64,000 bases of DNA. Origin: Caldovatus aquaticus. GTDB lineage: Bacteria; Pseudomonadota; Alphaproteobacteria; Acetobacterales; Acetobacteraceae. This document shows, in pieces, positions 17,973 to 26,583 of the stretch (its first letter is position 1; every line of letters begins with the position of its first letter). The notes beneath the pieces are model-generated. The model did no database searches. It worked only from the letters and a program-made list of their open reading frames with translations, and was not told the DNA's origin. The position numbers and the translations under genes are program-made. The stretch spans positions 62,001-126,000 of the forward strand of contig NZ_JAHZUY010000002.1 of assembly GCF_019458025.1 (NCBI RefSeq). The letters are read 5' to 3'.

Positions 17973-19401
17973 CCCCGAGGCCCGTCCGGCTGTCGGCCGC
18001 CGCCGCGGCGGCGTCCCAGTCCTCCGGCGTGGCGAACTCCACGCGGTTGCGGCCCGCACGCTTGGCACGGTAGAGCGCAGCGTCCGCCGCCCTGATCAGG
18101 GGATCCACCGCGCCGCCGCGTGGCGCGAGGGCGACGCCGATGCTGATGGTGGTGCCGATCGGGGCGCCGCCGGCATCCGCCGCGAGCGGACTGGCCGCCA
18201 CCGCGGCGCGCAGGCGCTCCGCCGCCGCCATCGCGTCCTCCGCCGTGGCCCCCGCCATGGCGACCACGAACTCCTCGCCACCCCAGCGCGCCACGACATC
18301 GGCGGCCCGGATGTGGGCGCGCAGCCGCTCGGCCACCGCGCGCAGCGCGACATCCCCGGCCGCGTGGCCGTGGGTGTCGTTCACCGCCTTGAAGTGGTCC
18401 ACGTCCGCCAGCAGCACCGCGGCCGGCTGGGTCCGCAGCGCCGTCCGCAGGTAGCCGTACAGGTAGAGCCGGTTGCGCAGCCCGGTGAGCGGGTCGGTCA
18501 CTGCCATCTCGATCGAGCGGTCGAGGTCGGCCCGCAGCCGCTGCTGGTAGCGGTGGCGGCGGATCTGGTTGCGCGCCCGGGCGCCCAGCTCGTGCGGATC
18601 CACCGGGCGCAGCACGTGGTCGTTGGCGCCGAGGTCGAAGCCGCGCAGCACCAGCTCGCGCTGCTCCGGCCCGGCGACCAGCAGCACCGGCACCTCGCGC
18701 GTCCCGGCATGGGCGCGGATGCGCGAGACGAGACGCAGGCCGTCCGGCCCGGCGCTGCGCAGCCCGAGGACCACCAGGTCGTAGCCGGTGCCGCCCTCGG
18801 GACCGGACGGCCCGGCCGCGACCAGGCGCGGCCAGGCGTCCGCCGCGCCGCGGGCCTGCTCCACGGTCAGCCCGCCGGCGGCCAGCGTCGCGGCGAGCGC
18901 CGCCGCCTCCTCCGCATCCTCCTCGACCAGCAGCACGCGGGCGGCAGAGGGCGAGACATCCGGCGCCGCGGGCGGCTCAAGGCCGAGGGCGCGCGCCGTC
19001 TCCACGCGCTGGCGCCAGGCGTCCAGCACCTGCTTCATCCGCAGGAGCGTGCGCAGCCGGGCGAACAGCGTCGCGTCGTCCACCGGCTTGGAGAGGAAGT
19101 CGTCCGCCCCCGCCTCGAGGCCGCGCACGCGCGCCTCCGGCTCGGTCAGGGCGGTGACCATGACCACCGGGATGTGCGCGGTGGCGGGCAGGGCCTTGAG
19201 CCGGCGGCAGACCTCGAAGCCGTCCATCCCCGGCATCATCACGTCCAGCAGGATGACGTCGGGCGACCAGCTCTCGGCCAGGACCAGCGCCTCGGGCCCG
19301 CCGCCGGCCTGCGCGACCTCGTAGTATTCCGCGCTGAGCTTGGCCTCCAGCAGCCGCCGGTTGGCGGGGATGTCGTCCACGACCAGGATGCGGGCGGTCA
19401 T
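17965..19401 (-). CDS. pleD: PleD-type response regulator / diguanylate cyclase
   Basis: 478 aa. The first receiver domain has the acidic pair Asp9-Asp10, phospho-acceptor Asp53 ([12 protein letters not shown]) and Lys in LSKPVD. A second receiver domain at about 160-285 has lost the acceptor (VVLGLRSAG). The GGDEF domain has GGEEF at 374-378, and the RAAD inhibitory I-site at 365-368 is intact, predicting c-di-GMP product inhibition. The architecture equals Caulobacter PleD. The start is ATG 19401 ([10 protein letters not shown]); an upstream ATG at 19431 adds 10 residues. It converges on rpmG with an 8-base overlap. Confidence 0.93.
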   Translation of the reverse strand: MTARILVVDDIPANRRLLEAKLSAEYYEVAQAGGGPEALVLAESWSPDVILLDVMMPGMDGFEVCRRLKALPATAHIPVVMVTALTEPEARVRGLEAGADDFLSKPVDDATLFARLRTLLRMKQVLDAWRQRVETARALGLEPPAAPDVSPSAARVLLVEEDAEEAAALAATLAAGGLTVEQARGAADAWPRLVAAGPSGPEGGTGYDLVVLGLRSAGPDGLRLVSRIRAHAGTREVPVLLVAGPEQRELVLRGFDLGANDHVLRPVDPHELGARARNQIRRHRYQQRLRADLDRSIEMAVTDPLTGLRNRLYLYGYLRTALRTQPAAVLLADVDHFKAVNDTHGHAAGDVALRAVAERLRAHIRAADVVARWGGEEFVVAMAGATAEDAMAAAERLRAAVAASPLAADAGGAPIGTTISIGVALAPRGGAVDPLIRAADAALYRAKRAGRNRVEFATPEDWDAAAAAADSRTGLGVT

Positions 19402-19445
19402 TCGGGCCGGGCCCCGGCAGGGATCGGGCACGGGGGGGAGGTCGT

Positions 19446-19475
19446 TTGGCGCCGGAGCCCCCCGCAGCCTAGAGT
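19446..19475 (+). promoter_or_regulatory. Candidate promoter for the methyltransferase gene
   Basis: TTGGCG (19446-19451), an 18-base spacer and TAGAGT (19470-19475) lie about 50 bases before the proposed ATG, in the divergent gap with pleD. Confidence 0.4.
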
Positions 19476-19526
19476 TGGGAGGGCGCCGCTCCCCGAATCC
19501 GTCACGGTTTGGTCAAGGAGATGGGC

Positions 19527-20201
19527 ATGTCCGGAGTGGCTCTGCGCGGGGGAGGCGGGGAAAAGGATGCGGAACGGCGCGGCCGCCGGCACGCCAACGC
19601 CCTGCTGTTCTTCCGCCGCTGGCTGGCCAACCCGCTGCAGATGGGCTCGGTCATCCCCTCCTCGCCGAGTTTGTGCCGCAAGATCGCCGCCCTGGTCGCG
19701 CGGGCGGAGGACGAGGTGGTGGTCGAGCTCGGCGCCGGCACCGGCGTGGTCTCGCGCGCCCTGCTCGCCGCCGGCGTCCCCCCCGACCGCCTCGTGGTGG
19801 TCGAGATCGTGCGGGAGATGGCCGAGCACCTGCGCGCGGTGCTGCCGAGCGGGGCCCAGGTGCTGTGCGGCGACGCCTTCGCGCTGGCGGAGACGCTGCC
19901 GCGGTGCTGGCACGGCAAGGTCGGCACGGTGATCTGCGGCATCCCGCTGGTCATGCTGCCGCTCGCCCAGCAGCGCCGCTTCGTCGAGGCGGTGGAGGCG
20001 GTGGCGCCGGGCCGGGGCTTCCTCCTCTACACCTACTGCATCACCTCGCCCCTGCCCTATCGCCGGCTTGGCCTCACCGCCCGGCGCGAGGCGTGGACGC
20101 CCCTGAACTTCCCGCCGGCCAGCGTCTGGCGCTACCGGCCGATCCGCGCCTCCTCCCCCCCCTCTCTCCCGCCGCATGCGCCTGTCTCTCGCAGATCCTA
20201 G
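19527..20201 (+). CDS. SAM-dependent (phospholipid N-)methyltransferase, PmtA-like
   Basis: 224 aa. It carries the class I SAM-binding motif VVELGAGTGVVSRALLAAG, preceded by FFRRWLANPLQMGSVIPSSP. That segment is typical of the alphaproteobacterial group annotated as phospholipid N-methyltransferase or rRNA-adenine-dimethylase-like. The later motifs VICGIPLVMLP and YCITSPLP fit the family. The likely role is methylation of phosphatidylethanolamine toward phosphatidylcholine at the membrane, though the lipid substrate is inferred only from family resemblance. The start is ATG 19527, placed 6 bases after AAGGAG; TTG 19509 and ATG 19521 are alternatives. Confidence 0.8.
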   Translation: MSGVALRGGGGEKDAERRGRRHANALLFFRRWLANPLQMGSVIPSSPSLCRKIAALVARAEDEVVVELGAGTGVVSRALLAAGVPPDRLVVVEIVREMAEHLRAVLPSGAQVLCGDAFALAETLPRCWHGKVGTVICGIPLVMLPLAQQRRFVEAVEAVAPGRGFLLYTYCITSPLPYRRLGLTARREAWTPLNFPPASVWRYRPIRASSPPSLPPHAPVSRRS

Positions 20202-20316
20202 GTTGAACACTCCTGCGGAATTCTGAATACATGGTAGCATGCGCTGGCGGAAACCCGCCGGATTCGCGACGGGGCGGCGGGGCAGCCGCCGGTGGCGGTG
20301 GCGCGCCCGCCTGCGT

Positions 20317-20958
20317 TCAGCCGGAACTGAGCGTCACCTCCTGGCCGTCGGGCCGCCGGATGTGGACCAGCAGCCGGGCATGCGGGCTGCGGCGCACCCG
20401 CACCGCCTCCTCGAGGCCCAGCGCGGCGAGCGCGGCGCGCAGGGCGTCGGCCTCCGGATGCTCGGCCTCGACGGCGAGCAGGCGGCAGCCCGAATCGCGC
20501 AGCCGCTCGCTGGCGCGCGGGCCGTCCCACTGGATCAGCGGCGGGATCAGGTTGTCGAGATCCTGGCGCTGCGGCGGGAAGGCGATGCGCCAGGAGAGGT
20601 CGCCGCGGCGCATGGCGCGGATCTCGCCGATGCGGGAGGGGCCGAGCCGGGCCACCACCGCATCCAGCGCCGTGGTGCGCGCGACATAGGCGAGCAGCGC
20701 CGGGCCGGACTCGAGGCGGGTGCGCACGGAGGGATCGTCGAGGTCGAAGGGGCGCGGATGCGCCGGCGGCGGCTGGCCGGGATCGGGCGCGATCACCTCC
20801 AGGTAGCACTCCGGCCCCATGCCCAGCAGCATGTTGTGCGTGCCCACCCCCTCGTGCGCGCCGCCCGGTTCGGGCCGGACGCCGAGATGCTGCTCGACCC
20901 AGGCGGCGCCCTCCTCGAGGGTGCGGGCGCCGACGACGATGTGATCAATCTCGGCCAT
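20317..20958 (-). CDS. VOC-superfamily glyoxalase-like protein
   Basis: 213 aa. The N-terminus IDHIVVGARTLEEGAAWVEQHLG is the vicinal-oxygen-chelate fold start with the first metal-ligand His, and HNMLLGMGPECYLEVIAPDP supplies the typical second strand and Glu. It resembles the Glyoxalase_3 type found as stand-alone proteins. The substrate is not predictable. The start ATG lies 10 bases after the stop of the same-strand GST gene upstream, so the two are almost certainly one operon, which suggests a role in handling electrophiles or hydroperoxides. Confidence 0.8.
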   Translation of the reverse strand: MAEIDHIVVGARTLEEGAAWVEQHLGVRPEPGGAHEGVGTHNMLLGMGPECYLEVIAPDPGQPPPAHPRPFDLDDPSVRTRLESGPALLAYVARTTALDAVVARLGPSRIGEIRAMRRGDLSWRIAFPPQRQDLDNLIPPLIQWDGPRASERLRDSGCRLLAVEAEHPEADALRAALAALGLEEAVRVRRSPHARLLVHIRRPDGQEVTLSSG

Positions 20959-20968
20959 GGGATGTGTC

Positions 20969-21670
20969 CTAGCGCGGCGCGAACTGGATCCCGCCGAACA
21001 GCACCTCGCGCTCGGCGTCGCTGATCGGCCCCTGGCGCTGGCGGTCGGCGAGGACCTGGACGCCGCGCTGCACCGCCGGGCGCGCGGCGATCGCATCGTG
21101 CCAGCGCTTCACCGCCGGGTACTGGGCGAGGTCTATGCCGCGCCGCTGCGGATTGCGCACCCAGGGGAAGGTGGCGATGTCGGCGATCGAGTAGTCCGGG
21201 CCGGCGAGGTACTCGCTCTCGGAGAGGCGCTTGTCGAGGACGCGGTGCAGCCGCGCGACCTCGTTGCGGTAGCGCTCGATCGCGTAGGGGATCCTCTCCT
21301 TCGCGTAGTTGGCGAAGTGGTTGTACTGGCCGAACATCGGCCCGACGCCGCCCATCTGGAACATCAGCCACTGCAGGCAGCGGTAGCGGGCCTCGGGCGC
21401 CTTCGGCAGCAGCGGGCTGCCGGTCTTCTCGGCGAGGTAGACCAGGATCGCGCCCGATTCGAACAGGGAGAACGGGCGTCCCTCCGGTCCTGCCGGGTCC
21501 ACGATGGCGGGGATGCGGTGGTTCGGGGTGATGGCGAGGAATTCCGGACGGAACTGCTCGCCGGCGCCGATGTTGACCGGGATCACCTCATAGGGAAGGC
21601 CGAGCTCTTCCAGCATGATGTGGACCTTGTGGCCGTTCGGGGTGGGCCAGGTCCATACTTGGATCGCCAT
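20969..21670 (-). CDS. Nu-class glutathione S-transferase (YghU/YfcG-like)
   Basis: 233 aa. The thioredoxin-fold start IQVWTWPTPNGHKVHI gives the nu-class active-site Thr-Pro-Asn. FESGAILVYLAEKTG and FQMGGVGPMFGQYNHFA are nearly identical in pattern to the paralogue at 1358-1996. The C-terminus carries an extra 25-residue tail (RQRQGPISDAEREVLFGG) found in longer YghU-like members. It is likely a glutathione-dependent disulfide or peroxide reductase. It is the first gene of a two-gene unit with the VOC protein. Confidence 0.9.
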   Translation of the reverse strand: MAIQVWTWPTPNGHKVHIMLEELGLPYEVIPVNIGAGEQFRPEFLAITPNHRIPAIVDPAGPEGRPFSLFESGAILVYLAEKTGSPLLPKAPEARYRCLQWLMFQMGGVGPMFGQYNHFANYAKERIPYAIERYRNEVARLHRVLDKRLSESEYLAGPDYSIADIATFPWVRNPQRRGIDLAQYPAVKRWHDAIAARPAVQRGVQVLADRQRQGPISDAEREVLFGGIQFAPR

Positions 21671-21779
21671 GGTGTCCTCCAGCCGTCCGCGACACCTTGT
21701 CCCGCGGCGAGGGCAGCGGCAACCCCGGCGGGGCCGGGTCGCCGCGCCGCCCCGCCGCGGCGCGGCGGCCGCCGGCGGA

Positions 21780-22964
21780 TCAGGCGTTGCCGGCGAGATA
21801 CTCCATCGCCGCCTGCACCCCGCCCGGCCGGTGCGGCACGCCGGCGAGGCGCAGCCCCATCTCCACCCCGCCCAGCGTGCCGACGAGCTGGAGGTCGCCG
21901 AGATCGCCGAGATGGCCGATGCGGAACACGCGGTCGCGCAGCTGGCCGAGGCCGTTGCCGAGCGACATGTTGAACCGCTCGAGGATCACCGCGCGCAGCG
22001 CGTCCGCCGAATGCCCCTCCGGCAGCCGGACCGCGGTGAGGGAGGAGGAGTAGTGCCGCGGCTCGGCGCACTGGATCTCGAGCCCCCAGGCGCGCACCGC
22101 GCGGCGCGTCGCCTCGGCGTGGCGGTCGTGGCGGGCGAAGACGTTGGCGAGCCCCTCCTCGAGCAGCATGTCCACCGCCTCGTTCAGGCCGTAGAGCAGG
22201 TTGGTGGCCGGCGTGTAGGGGAAGTAGCCGGTGGCGTTGGCCGCGAGCATCGCCTTCCAGTCCCAGAAGCTGCGCGGCAGCCGCGCGGTCTCGCTCGCCT
22301 TCAGCGCCTTCTCGCTGATCGCGTTGAAGGAGAGGCCGGGCGGCAGCATCAGCCCCTTCTGGCTGCCGGCCACGGTGACGTCCACGCCCCACTCGTCGTG
22401 GCGGTAGTCGATGGAGGCGAGCGAGGAGATGGTGTCCACCATCAGCAGCGCCGGGTGGCGCGCCGCGTCCATGGCGCGGCGCACCTCGTCGATGCGCGAG
22501 GTGCAGCCGGTCGAGGTCTCGTTGTGGACCACGCAGACGGCCTTGATCAGGTGGCCCTTGTCCTCGCGCAGGCGCGCCTCGATCGCGGCGACGTCGGCGC
22601 CGCGGCGCCAGTCGGTGCCGATGAACTCGGGGACGAGGCCGAGCCGCTCGGCCATCTCCTTCCACAGCGTGGCGAACCAGCCGGTCTCGCACATCAGCAC
22701 CCGGTCGCCGGGGGAGAGGGTGTTGGTCAGCGCCGCCTCCCAGGCGCCGGTGCCGGAGGCGGGGTAGATCACCACCGGCCCCTTCGTCTGGAAGACGAGG
22801 CGGAGCTTCTCGAGCAGCGCCTTGGCCATCTTCCCGAAGTCGGGACCGCGGTGGTCCATGGTCGGGTTGTCGATCGCCCGCAGCACGCGGTCGGGCACGT
22901 TGGTCGGGCCCGGGATCTGCAGGAAGTGCCGGCCGGGGGTGGGCTTCGATCGGTAGTAGGTCAT
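21780..22964 (-). CDS. Serine-glyoxylate aminotransferase family protein
   Basis: 394 aa, a PLP-dependent class V aminotransferase. It opens with PTPGRHFLQIPGPTNVPDRV, includes VIYPASGTGAWEAALTNTL (cofactor phosphate region), the Asp-containing MVDTISSLASI and the PLP lysine in TVAGSQKGLMLPPG. The pattern fits SgaA/AGXT enzymes that move the amino group of serine (or alanine) to glyoxylate, giving glycine and hydroxypyruvate. The ATG at 22964 has GAGGAG about 9 bases upstream; ATG 23018 would add 18 unrelated residues. It is divergent from a 2-hydroxyacid oxidase, which could supply glyoxylate. Confidence 0.88.
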   Translation of the reverse strand: MTYYRSKPTPGRHFLQIPGPTNVPDRVLRAIDNPTMDHRGPDFGKMAKALLEKLRLVFQTKGPVVIYPASGTGAWEAALTNTLSPGDRVLMCETGWFATLWKEMAERLGLVPEFIGTDWRRGADVAAIEARLREDKGHLIKAVCVVHNETSTGCTSRIDEVRRAMDAARHPALLMVDTISSLASIDYRHDEWGVDVTVAGSQKGLMLPPGLSFNAISEKALKASETARLPRSFWDWKAMLAANATGYFPYTPATNLLYGLNEAVDMLLEEGLANVFARHDRHAEATRRAVRAWGLEIQCAEPRHYSSSLTAVRLPEGHSADALRAVILERFNMSLGNGLGQLRDRVFRIGHLGDLGDLQLVGTLGGVEMGLRLAGVPHRPGGVQAAMEYLAGNA

Positions 22965-22988
22965 GGGTGGCGCTCCTCGTCGCCCGGC

Positions 22989-23018
22989 GGTATGCCGCAG
23001 CGCCGCGCCGACTGCCAA
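22989..23018 (-). promoter_or_regulatory. Candidate promoter for the aminotransferase gene
   Basis: On the minus strand, TTGGCA (23013-23018), an 18-base spacer and CATACC (22989-22994) lie about 25 bases before the aminotransferase ATG, within the 89-base divergent gap. Confidence 0.4.
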
Positions 23019-23053
23019 GGGGTGCGGCGCACCGGAGCGACGAGAGCCGCGGC

Positions 23054-25960
23054 ATGAACGCCTTCGCCATCCCCGCCTCCCGCATCGGCGATGCCCGCCT
23101 TGCCGAGCGCCTGCGGCGCGAGACCGCGGGCGAGGTCCTGTTCTCGCCCGGCGACCGCGGGCGCTACGCGACCGACGCCAGCATCTACCAGGTCGAGCCG
23201 GTCGGGGTGCTGGTGCCGCGGCGGCTGGAGGACGTCGAGGCGGCGATGGCGATCTGCCGCGAGGAGGGCGTCCCCCTCCTGCCGCGCGGCGGCGGCACCA
23301 GCCAGTGCGGCCAGACCGTCAACCGCGCCCTGGTGGTGGACTGCAGCAAGCACCTGCGCGGCGTCCTCGCGGTGGACCCCGCGGCGCGCCGCGCGACGGT
23401 GCAGCCCGGCATCACCCTCGGCGCGCTGAACGAGGCGCTGAAGCCGCACGGGCTGTTCTTCCCGGTGGACCCCTCCACCTGGGCGCGCTGCACCATCGGC
23501 GGCATGGCCGGGAACAATTCCTGCGGGGCGAAGTCCATCCGCTACGGGCTGATGGCGGACAACGTCACCGCCATCGACGCCCTGCTCGCCGACGGCACGC
23601 GCTTCCGCTTCGCCGAGCTGCCCGACAATCTCGGCGCCGAGGTTCCCGCCGGCGTCGCCGACCTGATCCAGCGCCTGCGCGCGCTCGGGGCGCGGGAGGC
23701 GGAGGAGATCGCGGCCCGCTTCCCGAAGCTGCTCCGCCGCGTCGGCGGCTACAACATCGATGCGCTGACGCCCGAGGCGCGCGCCGCCGGCCGCGCCAAC
23801 CTGGCGCGGCTGCTGGTGGGGAGCGAGGGGACGCTCGCCTTCTCCTGCGCGCTGGAGCTGAAGCTGTGGCCGATCAAGCCGCGCAAGGTCCTCGGCATCT
23901 GCCAGTTCCCGACCTTCCGCGCGGCGATGGAGGCGGCGCAGCACCTCGTCACGCTCGACCCGGAGGCGGTGGAGCTGGTGGACCGCACCATGATCGAGCT
24001 CGGCCGCTCGATCCCGATCTACCGCGCGACGATCGAGCGGATGCTGATCGGCGAGCCGGACAGCCTGCTGATCGTCGAGTTCCACGGGCACGAGGACGCG
24101 CCGCTCGCCGCCGCGCTCGGCCGGCTCGAGGAGATGATGGCCGATCTCGGCCATCCCGGCGCGGTGGTGCGCGCGACCGATCCCGCCTTCCAGGCCGCGA
24201 TCGCCGAGGTGCGCGAGGCCGGGCTCAACATCATGATGTCCATGAAGGGCGACGGGAAGCCGGTCTCCTTCATCGAGGACTGCGCGGTCGCGCTCGCGGA
24301 CCTCGCCGACTACACCGAGCGGCTGAACGAGGTCTTCGCCCGCCACGGCGTCAAGGGCACCTGGTACGCCCACGCCTCGGTCGGCTGCCTGCACGTGCGG
24401 CCGGTGCTGAACATGAAGGACCCCGCCGACGTCGCGCGCATGCGCGCGATCGCCGAGGAGTGCTTCGCCCTGGTGCGCGAATACAAGGGCAGCCATTCCG
24501 GCGAGCACGGCGACGGCATCGTGCGCTCCGAGTTCCACGAGCCGATGTTCGGCCCCCGCATCGTGCGCGCCTTCGAGGAGGTGAAGGACGCCTTCGACCC
24601 GCGCGGCCTGCTCAACCCGGGACGGGTCGTCCGCGCCCCGCGCATGGACGACCGCAGCCTGTTCCGCTACCCGCCCCACTACCGCGCCGACCCCGCCGTG
24701 ACGCCCGCGCTCGACTGGTCGGCCTGGCCGGGGCCGCAGGGCGGGCTGCTCGGCGCGGTGGAGATGTGCAACAACAACGGCACCTGCCGGAAATTCGACG
24801 CCGGCGTGATGTGCCCCTCCTACCGCGCGACGCGCGACGAGCGGCACGTCACGCGCGGCCGCGCCAACACGCTGCGCCTCGCCCTGACCGGCCAGCTCGG
24901 GCCGGGAGCCCTCGCCTCCGACGCGGTCCACGAGGCGCTGGCGCTCTGCGTCTCCTGCAAGGGCTGCCGGCGCGAATGCCCGACCGGCGTGGACATGGCG
25001 AGGATGAAGATCGAGGCGCTGGCGGCGCGCGCCCGCAGCCGCGGGATCGGCGCGCGGGACCGCCTGATCGCCACCCTGCCGCGCTGGGCGCCGTTCGCCA
25101 GCGTCGCCCCCTTCCTCGCCAATGCGCGCGACGCCATCCCCGGCCTCCCGGCGCTCACCGAGCGCTGGCTCGGCCTCGCGCGCGGACGCCGCCTGCCCCG
25201 CTTCCGCCGCGACGCCTTCCACGACGACGAGGCGCAGGTCCACGCGCCGGACCTGCTGCTGTTCGCCGACACCTTCAACCGCTACTTCGAGCCGGAGAAC
25301 CTGCGCGCCGCGCTGCGCGTGCTCGGCGCCGCGGGCCGGCGCGTCGCCGTGGCGCGGCCGCCGCGCGGCGCGCGCCCGCTGTGCTGCGGCCGCACCTTCC
25401 TCGCCGCCGGCCTCGTCGAGCAGGCGCGCGCCGAGGCGCGGCGCATGGTCGCGGCGCTCGCCGCCTCCGACGCGCCGGTGATCGGCCTCGAACCCTCCTG
25501 CCTGCTCACCCTGCGCGACGAGTTCCCCGCCCTGCTCCCCGGCGCGGAGACGGAGCGGCTCGCCGCGCGCGCCTTCCTGCTCTCCGAATGGCTCGCGCGC
25601 GAGAACCCGGCGCTGGCCCTGAAGCCGGTCGCGCCGGCCGCGCACATACACGGCCACTGCCACCAGAAGAGCTTCGGCGCCTTCCCCGCCGCGGTCGCGG
25701 CGCTGCAGCGCGTCCCCGGTCTCAAGGTGACGCCGATCGCCTCCTCCTGCTGCGGCATGGCGGGCGCCTTCGGCTACCAGGCCGAGACCCTTGCCGTCTC
25801 CAGGGCGATGGCCGAGCTCGCGCTGCTGCCCGCCGTGCGCGCCGCGCCGCCCGGGCACCTGATCGTCGCCGACGGCACCTCCTGCCGGCACCAGATCCGC
25901 GACCTCGCGGGGCGCGAGGCGCTGCATTCCGCCCGCGTGCTGGAGCGCGCCCTGGCGTGA
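23054..25960 (+). CDS. FAD-linked 2-hydroxyacid dehydrogenase fused to Fe-S oxidoreductase (YdiJ-like)
   Basis: 968 aa. The N-terminal FAD-binding PCMH domain (about 45-240; LLPRGGGTSQCGQTVN, GGMAGNNSCGAKSIRYG) is followed by the FAD-oxidase C-terminal domain (GEHGDGIVRSEFHE near residue 480). Two 4Fe-4S sites come next: CNNNGTCRK...MCPSY near 572-590 and CVSCKGCRRECP near 632-643. CCG-type cysteine motifs follow (LCCGRTFLAAG, GHCHQKSFGAF, SSCCGMAGAFGY). Members oxidise D-lactate, D-2-hydroxyglutarate or glycolate and pass electrons to the quinone pool. The substrate is open; the neighbouring aminotransferase makes glycolate/glyoxylate worth considering. The start is the ATG in the divergent gap. 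Confidence 0.93.
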   Translation: MNAFAIPASRIGDARLAERLRRETAGEVLFSPGDRGRYATDASIYQVEPVGVLVPRRLEDVEAAMAICREEGVPLLPRGGGTSQCGQTVNRALVVDCSKHLRGVLAVDPAARRATVQPGITLGALNEALKPHGLFFPVDPSTWARCTIGGMAGNNSCGAKSIRYGLMADNVTAIDALLADGTRFRFAELPDNLGAEVPAGVADLIQRLRALGAREAEEIAARFPKLLRRVGGYNIDALTPEARAAGRANLARLLVGSEGTLAFSCALELKLWPIKPRKVLGICQFPTFRAAMEAAQHLVTLDPEAVELVDRTMIELGRSIPIYRATIERMLIGEPDSLLIVEFHGHEDAPLAAALGRLEEMMADLGHPGAVVRATDPAFQAAIAEVREAGLNIMMSMKGDGKPVSFIEDCAVALADLADYTERLNEVFARHGVKGTWYAHASVGCLHVRPVLNMKDPADVARMRAIAEECFALVREYKGSHSGEHGDGIVRSEFHEPMFGPRIVRAFEEVKDAFDPRGLLNPGRVVRAPRMDDRSLFRYPPHYRADPAVTPALDWSAWPGPQGGLLGAVEMCNNNGTCRKFDAGVMCPSYRATRDERHVTRGRANTLRLALTGQLGPGALASDAVHEALALCVSCKGCRRECPTGVDMARMKIEALAARARSRGIGARDRLIATLPRWAPFASVAPFLANARDAIPGLPALTERWLGLARGRRLPRFRRDAFHDDEAQVHAPDLLLFADTFNRYFEPENLRAALRVLGAAGRRVAVARPPRGARPLCCGRTFLAAGLVEQARAEARRMVAALAASDAPVIGLEPSCLLTLRDEFPALLPGAETERLAARAFLLSEWLARENPALALKPVAPAAHIHGHCHQKSFGAFPAAVAALQRVPGLKVTPIASSCCGMAGAFGYQAETLAVSRAMAELALLPAVRAAPPGHLIVADGTSCRHQIRDLAGREALHSARVLERALA

Positions 25961-26541
25961 GCGGCGCCCCCGCCCCCGACGCCATCCTCGCCTTCTGGTT
26001 CGAGGGCGACCGCGCGACCTTCCGCGAGCACTGGTTCCGGCCCGACCCCGCTCTCGATGCCGCGATCCGCGCGCGCTTCGGCGCGCTGGTCGCCCCCGCC
26101 GCCGTCGGCGCCCTCGACCCCTGGGCGGCGACGCCCGAGGGCGCGCTCGCCCTCTGCCTCCTGCTCGACCAGTTCCCGCGCAACCTCCACCGCGGCACCC
26201 CGCAGGCCTTCGCCTGCGACCCCGAGGCGCGCGCGATCGCCCGCGCCGCCGTGCTGCGCGATCGCCACGACCCACGCCTGACCGCCACCGAGCACGTCTT
26301 CCTCTACCTCCCCTTCGAGCATGCGGAGGACATGGCCGACCAGGACCTCTCGGTCGCGCTGTTCGAGGGGCTGCGCGACGACCCCGCGCATCGCGGCCCC
26401 GCCGGAACGATCGCGTATGCCTGGCGCCACTGGCACGTCATCCGGCGGTTCGGCCGCTTCCCCCACCGCAACGCCGTCCTGGGGCGCGCGAGCACCGCGG
26501 CGGGACGGGCCTACCTGGCGCGGCCCGGCGCCGGGTTCTGA
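25957..26541 (+). CDS. DUF924 family protein
   Basis: 194 aa. DAILAFWFEGD, EHWFRPDPALDAAIRARFG, the hallmark LLLDQFPRNLHR, FLYLPFEHAEDMADQD and RRFGRFPHRNAVLGR define DUF924, an all-helical, TPR-like family of unknown function. The GTG start overlaps the stop of the FAD/Fe-S oxidase by 4 bases, so it is translationally coupled to it; that linkage is the only functional hint here. Confidence 0.9.
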   Translation: MSGAPAPDAILAFWFEGDRATFREHWFRPDPALDAAIRARFGALVAPAAVGALDPWAATPEGALALCLLLDQFPRNLHRGTPQAFACDPEARAIARAAVLRDRHDPRLTATEHVFLYLPFEHAEDMADQDLSVALFEGLRDDPAHRGPAGTIAYAWRHWHVIRRFGRFPHRNAVLGRASTAAGRAYLARPGAGF

Positions 26542-26583
26542 GCGGGCGGGTTGCATCGCGCCTCGTGACATCCGCGCCAAGCG

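Noticed and set aside
22965-23053. Start of the FAD/Fe-S oxidase at an upstream in-frame ATG (22967)
   Set aside because: It would overlap the divergent aminotransferase promoter, and the extra residues lack similarity to homologue N-termini.
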